In this document: positions 22,429-29,086 of the stretch, piece after piece
How the letters are laid out: every line of letters starts with the position of its first letter
Position numbering within the stretch: position 1 is the stretch's first letter
Translations under genes and position numbers: made by a program
The notes under the pieces: model-generated
The model's database searches: none
Told to the model about the DNA's origin: nothing
What the model saw: only the letters and a program-made list of their open reading frames with translations
Assembly: GCA_964486625.1 (NCBI GenBank)
Contig: CAZANW010000016.1
Coordinates: forward strand, 1 to 32,478
Length of the DNA: 32,478 bases
Source of the DNA: JAWCQZ01 sp964486625
Lineage (GTDB): Archaea > Halobacteriota > Syntropharchaeia > JACQPP01
Reading direction: 5' to 3'

Positions 22429-22435
22429 TTTAATA
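22429..22435 (+). promoter_or_regulatory. TATA box of the ThiF/DsrE cluster
   Basis: TTTAATA, centred 29 bases upstream of the ATG at 22461. Confidence 0.55.
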
Positions 22436-22460
22436 GGCCGCATGCGGGAAAAGGGCCCCC

Positions 22461-23282
22461 ATGGCCTACCCGTTCACCGACGAGCAGATTGTCCGCTACT
22501 CCCGCCAGATGGTCATGCCCGAGGTCGGCGGCAAGGGGCAGGAGCGGCTCCTCAAGGGAAGGGTCCTCTGCGTCGGCGCCGGGGGCCTCGGGAGCCCCGT
22601 CATCCAGTTCCTCGCGGCCGCGGGGGTCGGGACCCTCGGCATCATGGACTACGACAAGGTGGACCTCTCGAACCTCCAGCGGCAGACGATTCACGCGGGC
22701 AACGTGGGCAAGTCGAAGGCCCGGTCGGCCGCCGAGTTCGTCGCCCGGCTGAACCCCGACGTGAAGACCGCGGTCTACGAGGAGGCCCTCTCGGCGGAGA
22801 ACGCGCGGAAAATCTTCCGCAACTACGATTTCATCGTGGACGGCTCCGACAACTTCGCGACCCGCTACTTGGTGAACGACGCCGCCCTCCTGGAGCGCAA
22901 GCCCTTCTCCCACGGGGCAATCCTCCGGTTCGAGGGGCAGGTGACGAGCGTGGTCCCGGGCAGGGGGCCCTGCTACCGGTGCATCTTCCCCGAGGCCCCG
23001 CCCGCCGGGACCGTGCCCACCTGCCAGGAGGCGGGGGTCCTCGGGGCCATCCCCGGCATCGTGGCCTCCATCCAGGCGGGCGAGGCGATGCGCTTCCTGC
23101 TGGGGAAGGGCGACCTCCTCGTGGGCCGGCTGCTGCTGGTGGACGCCCTCCGGATGACGTTCACCGAGTTGAAAATCCGCCGGAACCCCGCCTGCCCCGC
23201 CTGCGGCGACGCGCCGCTCCTGAGGGAGCTGAAGGCGGAGAACTACCAGAACACCTGCTCCCTGGCGGCCTCGCACGGATGA
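22461..23282 (+). CDS. ThiF/MoeB-like E1 adenylyltransferase
   Basis: Adenylates the C-terminal Gly-Gly of a ubiquitin-like sulfur carrier (ThiS, MoaD or SAMP type). 273 residues. Seen: YSRQMVMPEVG start, the nucleotide-binding loop GAGGLGS (about 38-44), Asp-containing MDYDKVDLSNLQRQ, SDNFATRYLVND, zinc-binding CYRC (Cys171, Cys174) and CPAC (Cys245, Cys248), and the loop Cys188 in PTCQEAGVLG that can accept sulfur. No rhodanese domain is fused. The stop overlaps the ATG of a DsrE-family gene (ATGA), so the two are translationally coupled. In archaea a single such E1 can serve molybdopterin, tRNA thiolation and protein modification; which applies here is open. Confidence 0.9.
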   Translation: MAYPFTDEQIVRYSRQMVMPEVGGKGQERLLKGRVLCVGAGGLGSPVIQFLAAAGVGTLGIMDYDKVDLSNLQRQTIHAGNVGKSKARSAAEFVARLNPDVKTAVYEEALSAENARKIFRNYDFIVDGSDNFATRYLVNDAALLERKPFSHGAILRFEGQVTSVVPGRGPCYRCIFPEAPPAGTVPTCQEAGVLGAIPGIVASIQAGEAMRFLLGKGDLLVGRLLLVDALRMTFTELKIRRNPACPACGDAPLLRELKAENYQNTCSLAASHG

Positions 23283-23575
23283 GGCTCGGCATCCTCCTCA
23301 CCCGCTCGCCCATGGACGAAGGGGCCAGGACAGCCCGGGTGCTGGCCGCGGAGGCCGCTGCGAAGGGGCACACGGTCGAGATTTTCCTGATGGAGGAGGG
23401 GCTCTACAACCTCCTCGACCCGAAGTTCCTGGAACTGCGCGGAAAGGTCTCCATCCAGGCGTGCAGCGTGAACCGGGAGGCCCTGGGCATCCCGAAGGTC
23501 GAAGGCGTGAGATTCTCCAGCCAGTATGACCACGCCCTCTTGGTGAACGGCTGCGACCACTTCCTCCACTTCTGA
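23279..23575 (+). CDS. DsrE/TusD-like sulfur-relay protein
   Basis: 98 residues, DsrE superfamily fold: beta-strand LGILLTRSPMDEG, helix TARVLAAEAAAKGHTVEIFLMEEGLYNLL, then IQACSVNREALGI with Cys62 at the place of the persulfide-carrying Cys of DsrE/TusD. A second Cys sits near the C-terminus (VNGCDHFLHF). It starts inside the stop codon of the E1 gene. Likely accepts persulfide sulfur and passes it on, perhaps to the E1 system (inference). A structured repeat separates it from two further DsrE-type genes. Confidence 0.8.
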   Translation: MRLGILLTRSPMDEGARTARVLAAEAAAKGHTVEIFLMEEGLYNLLDPKFLELRGKVSIQACSVNREALGIPKVEGVRFSSQYDHALLVNGCDHFLHF

Positions 23576-23630
23576 CCATGGCGAGAAATAATTTATCGAA
23601 ACATCTCGGAAAGGTAGTTCGAGGATTCTC

Positions 23631-23820
23631 GACGGGCCGCGCGCTCGGCGCCGGTGCTCGGGCTCGCTTCGCTCGCCCTCGCCAGCGCCGCTCCTCGCGC
23701 GTAGCTTCGCTCCGCGCTCGTCGCATATTGGCGCTGACCGGCGCCTTGCGGCTTCGCCGCAAACACACACCTCCTGCGGATGCGTGTGCCGCCGAGCGTG
23801 CGCGAGCTGTCGAATCCCCC
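23631..23820. repeat. Structured repeat copy 2, MITE-like, between two DsrE-type genes
   Basis: About 190 bases bounded by imperfect terminal inverted repeats: the left end (GAGGATTC then CGAC and GCGCGCTCGGCG) resembles the reverse complement of the right end (23790-23820). The right module holds a hairpin TTGCGGC-TTC/GAA-GCCGCAA. The matching hairpin in copy 1 (9859-9875) reads TTGCGAC...GTCGCAA, a paired change on both arms. The middle (23683-23734) matches copy 1 in direct orientation. No transposase frame is inside. The remaining flanks, 23576-23630 and 23821-23880, carry nothing I recognise. Confidence 0.75.
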
Positions 23821-23880
23821 GAACGGCGATTGGCTGGCCGGAGGAATATCGAACAACGGTTGCAGAAAGGGCGTTAGTTC

Positions 23881-24240
23881 ATGAAACCCAAGACCAGGAC
23901 ACGGAACGTCGTCTTCTTGGTCCGGCAGCCGCCCGTCGCCTCCGGCTGGACCTCCGAGGCCCTGCGGGTCGCCGTGGGGATGACCCTCGCCGACGGCAAC
24001 CGCGTTACGGTGGTCCTCCTCGGGGACGGGGTCCTCGCCCTCGCTTCCCCGAAGCCCGAGGCCGTCGAATCCCTTGGACTCCGGGAGCACGTCGAGACCC
24101 TCCGGGAACTCGGCGTCCGGCTGGTGGCGGAGAGGGAGGCGTGCGCGCGGCACGGGGTCGTCGCGCCGGGGGCGGAGACCGCCGACCGGGATGCAATCGC
24201 GTTCCTGCTTGCTGACGCGGAGGTGCTCCAATCGTGGTGA
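23881..24240 (+). CDS. DsrE-superfamily protein (TusC/DsrF-like)
   Basis: 119 residues. Pattern NVVFLVRQPPVASGWTSEALRVAVGMTLADG, then VTVVLLGDGVLAL, matches a DsrE-type Rossmann-like domain. A Cys88 in REACARHGV stands where the family's active Cys or its neighbour usually is. The 5' side is the structured repeat rather than a normal promoter; no clear TATA box is seen, so transcription may read through from the E1 gene. Overlaps the next gene by a few bases. Probable role: subunit of a Tus/Dsr-like persulfide relay with the 98- and 85-residue proteins. Confidence 0.75.
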   Translation: MKPKTRTRNVVFLVRQPPVASGWTSEALRVAVGMTLADGNRVTVVLLGDGVLALASPKPEAVESLGLREHVETLRELGVRLVAEREACARHGVVAPGAETADRDAIAFLLADAEVLQSW

Positions 24241-24491
24241 AGGTCCTTCACGTCATTTCCGCCCCTGACGACCTCCCCTTCGCCACCGCGCTCCGGCAAA
24301 AGGCGCAACATGAGGTCTCCTTCCTGCTCCTGCAGGAGGGGGTGCGCGCCACCCCGCCCGCGGGCTTCCCCCTCTACGCCGCCCGCGACGACTGCGAGGC
24401 GCGGGGGGTCCGGCCCCCGGGGGCGAAGCTGCTCTCGTGGGGGGAGATTGTGGACCTGCTGGCGGGGCACGGCCGGGTGCTGAAATGGTGA
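24234..24491 (+). CDS. DsrH/TusB-like small protein
   Basis: 85 residues from GTG at 24234; a GTG at 24237 would give the common four-base GTGA overlap and is equally likely. Sequence VKVLHVISAPDDLPFATAL, a mid-strand VSFLLLQEGV, and LYAARDDCEARGV with Cys54 resemble TusB/DsrH, whose usual pattern is an Asp followed by an ARG turn. Together with the two preceding DsrE-type genes it completes a three-subunit layout like TusBCD, although small single DsrE proteins also occur alone in archaea. Confidence 0.72.
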   Translation: MVKVLHVISAPDDLPFATALRQKAQHEVSFLLLQEGVRATPPAGFPLYAARDDCEARGVRPPGAKLLSWGEIVDLLAGHGRVLKW

Positions 24492-24507
24492 GGCCTGGCT
24501 AAAACCG

Positions 24508-24513
24508 TATAAA
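24508..24513 (+). promoter_or_regulatory. TATA box of asd
   Basis: TATAAA, starting 30 bases upstream of the ATG at 24538. A textbook archaeal TATA box. Confidence 0.65.
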
Positions 24514-24537
24514 GGGGCGCCCCCCCTACCCGTCCCC

Positions 24538-25575
24538 ATGGTGCGAAAGACGAAGGTCCACGTCCTTGGAGCCACCGGCCTCGTCGGCCAGCGCTTCCTC
24601 CAGTCCCTCTGGCGCCACCCCTGGTTCGAGGTGACGGGGGTCGCCGCGAGCGAGCGCTCCGCCGGCAAGACCTACCTCCGGGCCGCCAAGTGGGTGATTG
24701 ACTGGGAGATGCCCGCGGAGTTCGGCAACCTCGAGGTCCAGCCGGTGGACCGCACCGACGTGGACGCCGACGTCGTCTTCTCCGCCCTCCCCGCCGACGT
24801 CGCCCGGGAGGTCGAGCCGAAGTTCGCGGCGGCGGGCCGCGCGGTCTGCAGCAACGCATCCGCGTTCCGCATGGAGCCCGATGTGCCCCTCCTCATCCCG
24901 GAAATCAACCCCGACCACCTGGGGCTCCTTTCCACCCAGCGCAAAAAGAGGAAGTGGAAGGGCGCGCTGGTCACGAACCCCAACTGCACCACGGTCTTCC
25001 TCGCCATGGCCCTCGCGCCCCTCCGCCCCTTCGGAATCCAGGAGGTCCACGCCGCCTCGATGCAGGCGGTGAGCGGTGCGGGCTACGACGGCGTCCCGAG
25101 CATGGCCATCACGGACAACGTGGTTCCCCACATCGGGGGCGAGGAGGCGAAGGTGGAGAGCGAGCCGCGCAAGATTCTCGGCGCCCTCAAAGGGGGCCGC
25201 ATCGAGGACGCGCCCTTCGAGGTGGCGGCGTCGTGCCACCGGGTCCCGGTCCTCGACGGCCACACCGAGGCGGTATTCGTCCGCTTCTCGAAGACGCCGA
25301 AACTGGAGGAGGTCGTCGAGGCGTGGCGGGAGATGAAGTCCGTCGGCACTCCCACGGCGCCCGAGCGCCCGCTCATCGTCCGGGAGGAGGAGAACCGGCC
25401 CCAACCCCGCCTCGACCGGGATGCCGGAAAAGGCATGGTCACCACCCTCGGCCGCGCGGCCCTCAAGGGGAAGTGGCTCCGGTTCATCTGCCTCGGCCAC
25501 AACACGATTCGCGGGGCCGCCGGGGCGAGCGTGCTGAACGCGGAACTGATGGTGAAAGACGGCTGGCTGAAATAG
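24538..25575 (+). CDS. asd: Aspartate-semialdehyde dehydrogenase
   Basis: NADP-dependent reduction of aspartyl phosphate to aspartate semialdehyde, shared by lysine, threonine and methionine synthesis. 345 residues of the archaeal/fungal-type subfamily. Seen: VLGATGLVGQRF (about 9-20), SALPADVA, SNASAFRM, active-site Cys150 in TNPNCTT, SMQAVSGAGYDGVPS, substrate-site His234 in SCHRVPVLDGH and His242, and the final NTIRGAAGASVLNAE. It provides the substrate for DapA encoded at 15089. cofD follows after ten bases, so the two are probably co-transcribed although metabolically unrelated. Confidence 0.95.
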   Translation: MVRKTKVHVLGATGLVGQRFLQSLWRHPWFEVTGVAASERSAGKTYLRAAKWVIDWEMPAEFGNLEVQPVDRTDVDADVVFSALPADVAREVEPKFAAAGRAVCSNASAFRMEPDVPLLIPEINPDHLGLLSTQRKKRKWKGALVTNPNCTTVFLAMALAPLRPFGIQEVHAASMQAVSGAGYDGVPSMAITDNVVPHIGGEEAKVESEPRKILGALKGGRIEDAPFEVAASCHRVPVLDGHTEAVFVRFSKTPKLEEVVEAWREMKSVGTPTAPERPLIVREEENRPQPRLDRDAGKGMVTTLGRAALKGKWLRFICLGHNTIRGAAGASVLNAELMVKDGWLK

Positions 25576-25585
25576 GCGACGCGAA

Positions 25586-26485
25586 ATGAAGGTGCTAGTC
25601 CTGTCCGGCGGCACCGGGACCCCGAAACTCCTGCTGGGCCTCCGGCGGCTCGTCCCGGAGCGCGACATCACGGTCGTCGCCAACACCGGCGAGGACCTCT
25701 GGATTTCCGGAAACCTGGTCTGCCCCGACATCGACTCCGTGCTCTACACGCTCTCGGGGCGCATCGACCCCCGGCGGATGTGGGGCGTGCGGGGCGACAC
25801 CTTCGCCACCCACCGCCAACTGGCGGAACTGGGCTGGCGCGAGCCCCTCGCCCTGGGGGACCTCGACCGGGCGGCCCACATCGCCCGGAGCGAGATGGTG
25901 CGCGCGGGGCGGACCCTGACGGAGGCCACGGCGGCCCTGGCGCGGAGGATGGGCGTGCGGGCGACGGTCCTCCCTGCCAGCGACGGCCCGGTGGCGACGC
26001 TCATCCGGACGCCGGAGGGCGAGATGCATTTCCAGGAGTTCTGGGTGGTCCGGCGCGGGCGGCCGCGGGTCCTCGGGGTGCGCTACGCGCTGGGCCGCGG
26101 TTCGGGCCCGGCCCCGGAGGTCCTGCGGGCCCTCCGCTCCCACGACGCCCTGCTCATCGGCCCGAGCAACCCGGCGACCTCCGTCGGCCCCATCCTCGCG
26201 GTCCTCGGGCGCCACGTGCGCGGCAAGCGGGTGGTCGCGGTCTCGCCCATCGTCGGCCGCCGGGCCTTCTCGGGGCCCGCGGGGAAACTCCTCCGGGGAG
26301 TCGGCTACCCGGTCTCCCCGCGAGGCGTCCTCGAGTTCTACTCCGACCGCCTCGGGTCGCCGCCGGAGCTCCTCGTGGAGCCGCGGGACGCGGATCCAGC
26401 CGCGGGACTCCACCCCGCACCCCTGCACATGAAGCGCCCGGGCGACGCGGCCCGGCTGGCACGGCGGGTCTTGGCGTTCCTGTGA
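25586..26485 (+). CDS. cofD: 2-phospho-L-lactate transferase CofD (coenzyme F420 biosynthesis)
   Basis: Joins a 2-phospholactyl (or related) moiety to the deazaflavin Fo, forming F420-0. 299 residues. Seen: SGGTGTPKLL (7-16), VVANTGEDLWISG with the family's NTGED motif, CPDIDSVLYTLSGRID, WGVRGDTFATH, the GPSNPATSVGPIL motif (about 192-204), and a C-terminal LARRVLAF. These are diagnostic of CofD. F420 use fits an archaeal host, methanogenic or not; no methanogenesis genes are present. Downstream begins the 0.8-kb noncoding region. Confidence 0.95.
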   Translation: MKVLVLSGGTGTPKLLLGLRRLVPERDITVVANTGEDLWISGNLVCPDIDSVLYTLSGRIDPRRMWGVRGDTFATHRQLAELGWREPLALGDLDRAAHIARSEMVRAGRTLTEATAALARRMGVRATVLPASDGPVATLIRTPEGEMHFQEFWVVRRGRPRVLGVRYALGRGSGPAPEVLRALRSHDALLIGPSNPATSVGPILAVLGRHVRGKRVVAVSPIVGRRAFSGPAGKLLRGVGYPVSPRGVLEFYSDRLGSPPELLVEPRDADPAAGLHPAPLHMKRPGDAARLARRVLAFL

Positions 26486-26489
26486 GCCT

Positions 26490-26510
26490 CCCCGGGCAAC
26501 CGGCCCGGGG
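26490..26510 (+). terminator. GC-rich stem-loop just after cofD
   Basis: CCCCGGGC, loop AACCG, GCCCGGGG: a perfect 8-base-pair stem five bases after the cofD stop. No T-run follows. It may be a transcript end or the first stem of a longer structured RNA. Confidence 0.4.
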
Positions 26511-27248
26511 GAACCGGGCGGGCGTGGCCCCGCCAGACCAGCGTCCCTTGTCAGACCCCCGATGGGTCCAAGGGTCCGGACTTACCGGGACGACCGCTCG
26601 GGAGGGGCGGGCCCGGAACCCGCGCCTCACTCCTTCTATGTCCCCGCCGCCGATAGGGCTTCCGGACGGAAAAGACGTAGGCGACCGTAGTCGTTGCCGA
26701 CGATACAGGAGGGCGTTCGAAGGGTCCGCGAAAAGGGATATGGCCGGGCCGGAACTCCAGCGTTCATCGCTTGCTTTGCGATCGGCGCGTCCGTAGGAAG
26801 CGCCGAGGCGCAACGAAGCTGCGCCGCTCCGGCCGGTAACCCTCGGCCCGGCTCTGCATCCCCGCGGGGCATACACGGGAATCATCGCAGGAATGTCCGG
26901 CTGCTCCCGGGTACCGTTGCGGGGACTGTGGCCCTCCCGTTGCCCCGGCCGTCACGGAAGGCTTCGCCATCTTGGGCCGGTCCTCGTGGAGGGCTCCCCA
27001 AATTGAGTCGGGCCAAGGCAAAAACCCCTCGTTGCCGACGAAACGAGAGGGTTTCCGAGAGGACCGGCGCGGGCCTCAACCTTTGACTGCCACGCGTGCC
27101 GAAGGCACGCGGGATCGAGGCCCGCGACGACGAGACGAGAGAGTTCCGAGTGGACCGGCAACAAAGGCCGGTCCTCGTGGAGGGCCCAATCCCCATGCAC
27201 CCCCCTGGATAAAAACCCGCAGGGCAAACGCGAGTCATCGCGACATCC

Positions 27249-27255
27249 TTTATAT
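27249..27255 (+). promoter_or_regulatory. TATA box of the EF-Tu/SelB-like GTPase gene
   Basis: TTTATAT, centred 31 bases upstream of the ATG at 27283. On the opposite strand the same site reads ATATAAA, so it could also drive a minus-strand transcript into the noncoding region. Confidence 0.55.
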
Positions 27256-27282
27256 TCCCCCCTCCTACGGCTCCCCCAAGAA

Positions 27283-28341
27283 ATGAGCAACGTCAACATC
27301 GCCGTGGTCGGCGCCTTCCGCTCCGGCAAGTCGGCCCTGGTCGAGAAGCTCCAGCAGCGGAAGGGCATGGCCTCCGATATCGCCCTCTACTCCTACAAGA
27401 GCGGGACCGTCAACGTCACCCTCGTCGACGTCCCCGGGGACGCGGACAAGATGGGGCCCCTGATGAACGCGCTCCACATGGCGGACGCGGTCCTGCTCTG
27501 CGTCTCGGCCGAGCGCGGCATCGAGGTCCAGACCGGCGAGGCGCTCATCGCGGCAGCCGCCGCCGGGGTGAGCCGCGCGGCCGTCGCCATCACCAAGTCC
27601 GACTCCTCCACCTTCGACGACCTGGAGAAACTGAAGGCCCGGACCGCGGCGCTCCTCAAAGGCGGCCCCTTCGCCGGCGCGCCGGTCTTCGAGACCTCCA
27701 CGGTCGCCGGCGTCGGAATCGCCGACGTGGCGGCCCACCTCGTCTCCCTCGACATCCCGAGGTCGAAGGAGGGGACGTTCAAGATGGGGGCCGACCACTC
27801 CATCGAGCCCAAGGCGGGCTTCACGGTGGTCACCGGGACTGTGAGGCGCGGCGCTCTCCACCCGCGGGACGTGGTGACGCTCCTCCCGTGGGAGAAGGAG
27901 CTCGTGGTCCAGTCCATCCAGGTCCACAACGAGGACATGCCGGAGGTCATCGCGGGGGACCGCATCGCCATCGGCTTCAAGGGAATCCACTACCACGACA
28001 TCTCCCGGGGCGACACGGTGTGCGGCGCCGACAGCCCGGTCCGGAAGGCGAAGGCGTTCAAGGTCGCGATGAAAGTGGACCCGTTCTACAAGGAGCCCGT
28101 CTCGGTTGAGCAGCGTCTCCACCTCGCGGCGGGGCTCCAGTTCCACCCCGTCGCGGTGAAGAAAATCCTGAAGAACGGGGCCGAGGCCCCCGAGGCCAAG
28201 GCCGGGGAGGCGTGCGTCCTCGAAGTCGAGGTGGAGCGGGTCTCGATGGCGCTGGAGCCGGGGGAGTCGTGCATCGTGACGAGGCCGGAGTTGCCGGGGA
28301 GGATGAGCCGCATCTGCGGGGCGGGGAAGGTGGAGTTTTAA
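27283..28341 (+). CDS. EF-Tu/SelB-like GTPase paralogue
   Basis: 352 residues, shorter than aEF1A or archaeal SelB. Residues 1-165 form a translation-factor G domain: G1 GAFRSGKSA (about 10-18), G3 DVPGD where elongation factors have DxPGH, and G4 TKSD in place of NKxD. Residues about 170-350 are two beta-barrel domains, with FTVVTGTVRRGALHPRDVV and GDRIAIGFKGI corresponding to EF-Tu domain 2 motifs. The catalytic His of the DxPGH motif is Asp here, so GTP hydrolysis may be slow or absent. Similar SelB-like paralogues occur in archaea without selenocysteine. The role is unknown; ribosome or tRNA binding is inference. Confidence 0.78.
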   Translation: MSNVNIAVVGAFRSGKSALVEKLQQRKGMASDIALYSYKSGTVNVTLVDVPGDADKMGPLMNALHMADAVLLCVSAERGIEVQTGEALIAAAAAGVSRAAVAITKSDSSTFDDLEKLKARTAALLKGGPFAGAPVFETSTVAGVGIADVAAHLVSLDIPRSKEGTFKMGADHSIEPKAGFTVVTGTVRRGALHPRDVVTLLPWEKELVVQSIQVHNEDMPEVIAGDRIAIGFKGIHYHDISRGDTVCGADSPVRKAKAFKVAMKVDPFYKEPVSVEQRLHLAAGLQFHPVAVKKILKNGAEAPEAKAGEACVLEVEVERVSMALEPGESCIVTRPELPGRMSRICGAGKVEF

Positions 28342-28367
28342 AGCGCTCCGACTTGGTACCGGAACAA

Positions 28368-28444
28368 TGCAAATTGAAAATTGCAAAGTGCAACGTGCAA
28401 AATTTTGCATTTTTCATTTTTCAATCTGCGATTTTCAATCGTAA
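28368..28444. repeat. Heptad palindrome D (11 units of 7 bases)
   Basis: Units: TGCAAAT, TGAAAAT, TGCAAAG, TGCAACG, TGCAAAA, TTTTGCA, TTTTTCA, TTTTTCA, ATCTGCG, ATTTTCA, ATCGTAA. TGCAAAA and TTTTGCA at the centre are exact complements and the flanking units pair imperfectly. It shares units with element C at 20460. It sits between two plus-strand genes, 26 bases after one stop and 2 bases before the next ATG. Confidence 0.8.
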
Positions 28445-28446
28445 GT

Positions 28447-29052
28447 ATGAACCCCCGCCGCTTCCTCAAAGCATTCTTCTGGTTCCGCAAGAACCGCACC
28501 GCCGCCCTCCTGATTCTCCTCACCAACCTCGGCGGCGTCGCCTTCGGCTTCTACTACTACGCGGGCCAGTTCGCCGACACCCCGCCCTCCCTCTGGCTCT
28601 GGGTCCCCGACAGCCCCTTCGCCGTGGCGCTCATGGCCGCGGTGCTGTGGTTGGACCGGAAGGGGAAGAAGAGCCCGTTGCTTGAGACCCTCGCATTCAT
28701 CGGCCTCGTCAAGGTCGGCCTCTGGACCGCCTTCGTCCTGAAGTTTTACGCCGCGGAGTTCTACGCCCCCGGCCGGGCCGCGCTGAGCGAGGCCCTCTAC
28801 TGGCTCCACCTCGGGATGGTGGCCGAGGCGTTCCTCCTCCGCCCGTCGGCCCGCGCCCTCCCGTGGGCCCTCGGGTGGTATCTCCTCGACTGGGCCCTCG
28901 ACTACGGGCTCGGAATCTACCCGCGCATCCCGGCGCGGGACACCGGTTTCGTGCGGGACGTGACCCTCGCCCTCGCCCTCGGAAGCGCGGCCGCGGCCCT
29001 CGGCTGGGGGAGGATTATGAAGCCGCTCAGAGGGGAATCGAAATCAATCTGA
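28447..29052 (+). CDS. DUF1405-family membrane protein
   Basis: 201 residues with about six hydrophobic segments. The run LLTNLGGVAFGFYYYAGQF, then WLWVPDSPFAVALMAAVLW and IGLVKVGLWTAFVLKFYA, matches the DUF1405 pattern known from bacilli and archaea. Function is unknown for the family. The ATG at 28447 is the only start that leaves heptad element D outside the gene. No separate TATA box is evident because the region upstream is uniformly AT-rich. Confidence 0.82.
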   Translation: MNPRRFLKAFFWFRKNRTAALLILLTNLGGVAFGFYYYAGQFADTPPSLWLWVPDSPFAVALMAAVLWLDRKGKKSPLLETLAFIGLVKVGLWTAFVLKFYAAEFYAPGRAALSEALYWLHLGMVAEAFLLRPSARALPWALGWYLLDWALDYGLGIYPRIPARDTGFVRDVTLALALGSAAAALGWGRIMKPLRGESKSI

Positions 29053-29058
29053 GAAAGA

Positions 29059-29065
29059 CTATATG
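29059..29065 (+). promoter_or_regulatory. TATA box of the 173-residue unknown gene
   Basis: CTATATG, centred 25 bases upstream of the ATG at 29087 and beginning 7 bases after the DUF1405 stop. It decides the start of that gene. Confidence 0.55.
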
Positions 29066-29086
29066 GGTCCGGGTGGCGGAGTCCCA

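Larger units (their letters stand above)
26486..27282. other. Noncoding, foldable region with degenerate tandem duplication; possible structured RNA
   Basis: About 800 bases without a convincing protein gene. The open frames here are short, Arg/Pro/Ser-rich and match nothing. A 20-base sequence, GGCCGGTCCTCGTGGAGGGC, occurs exactly twice (26975-26994, 27166-27185). TCGTTGCCGACGA and its following 25 bases recur at 26691 and 27029, and in part at 27125. A CCCGC-x-GGGCA...TCATCGC block recurs at 26861 and 27216. Block order and offsets (338 and 355 bases) imply an old tandem duplication. Strong stems: 27068-27077 with 27117-27126 enclosing 27093-27100/27104-27111, and 27152-27159/27167-27174. 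Strand unknown. I could not find the conserved cores of SRP RNA or RNase P RNA, and no tRNA. Confidence 0.55.

Noticed and set aside
26607..26630. T-arm-like hairpin (GCGGG stem, 7-base loop)
   Set aside because: The loop does not fit the TTCRANY pattern on either strand and no acceptor or anticodon arms can be placed, so no tRNA is called.
26154..26885. Open frames in the cofD downstream region, including a 243-codon minus-strand frame
   Set aside because: They overlap cofD antisense or the repeat region, have low-complexity translations and no start-promoter match.
26486..27282. SRP RNA or RNase P RNA
   Set aside because: I looked for the SRP helix-8 core (GGTCAGG with CGGAAGG and AGCAGC) and the RNase P P4 sequences and could not find them on either strand by eye. 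Left as unidentified; a covariance search would settle it.
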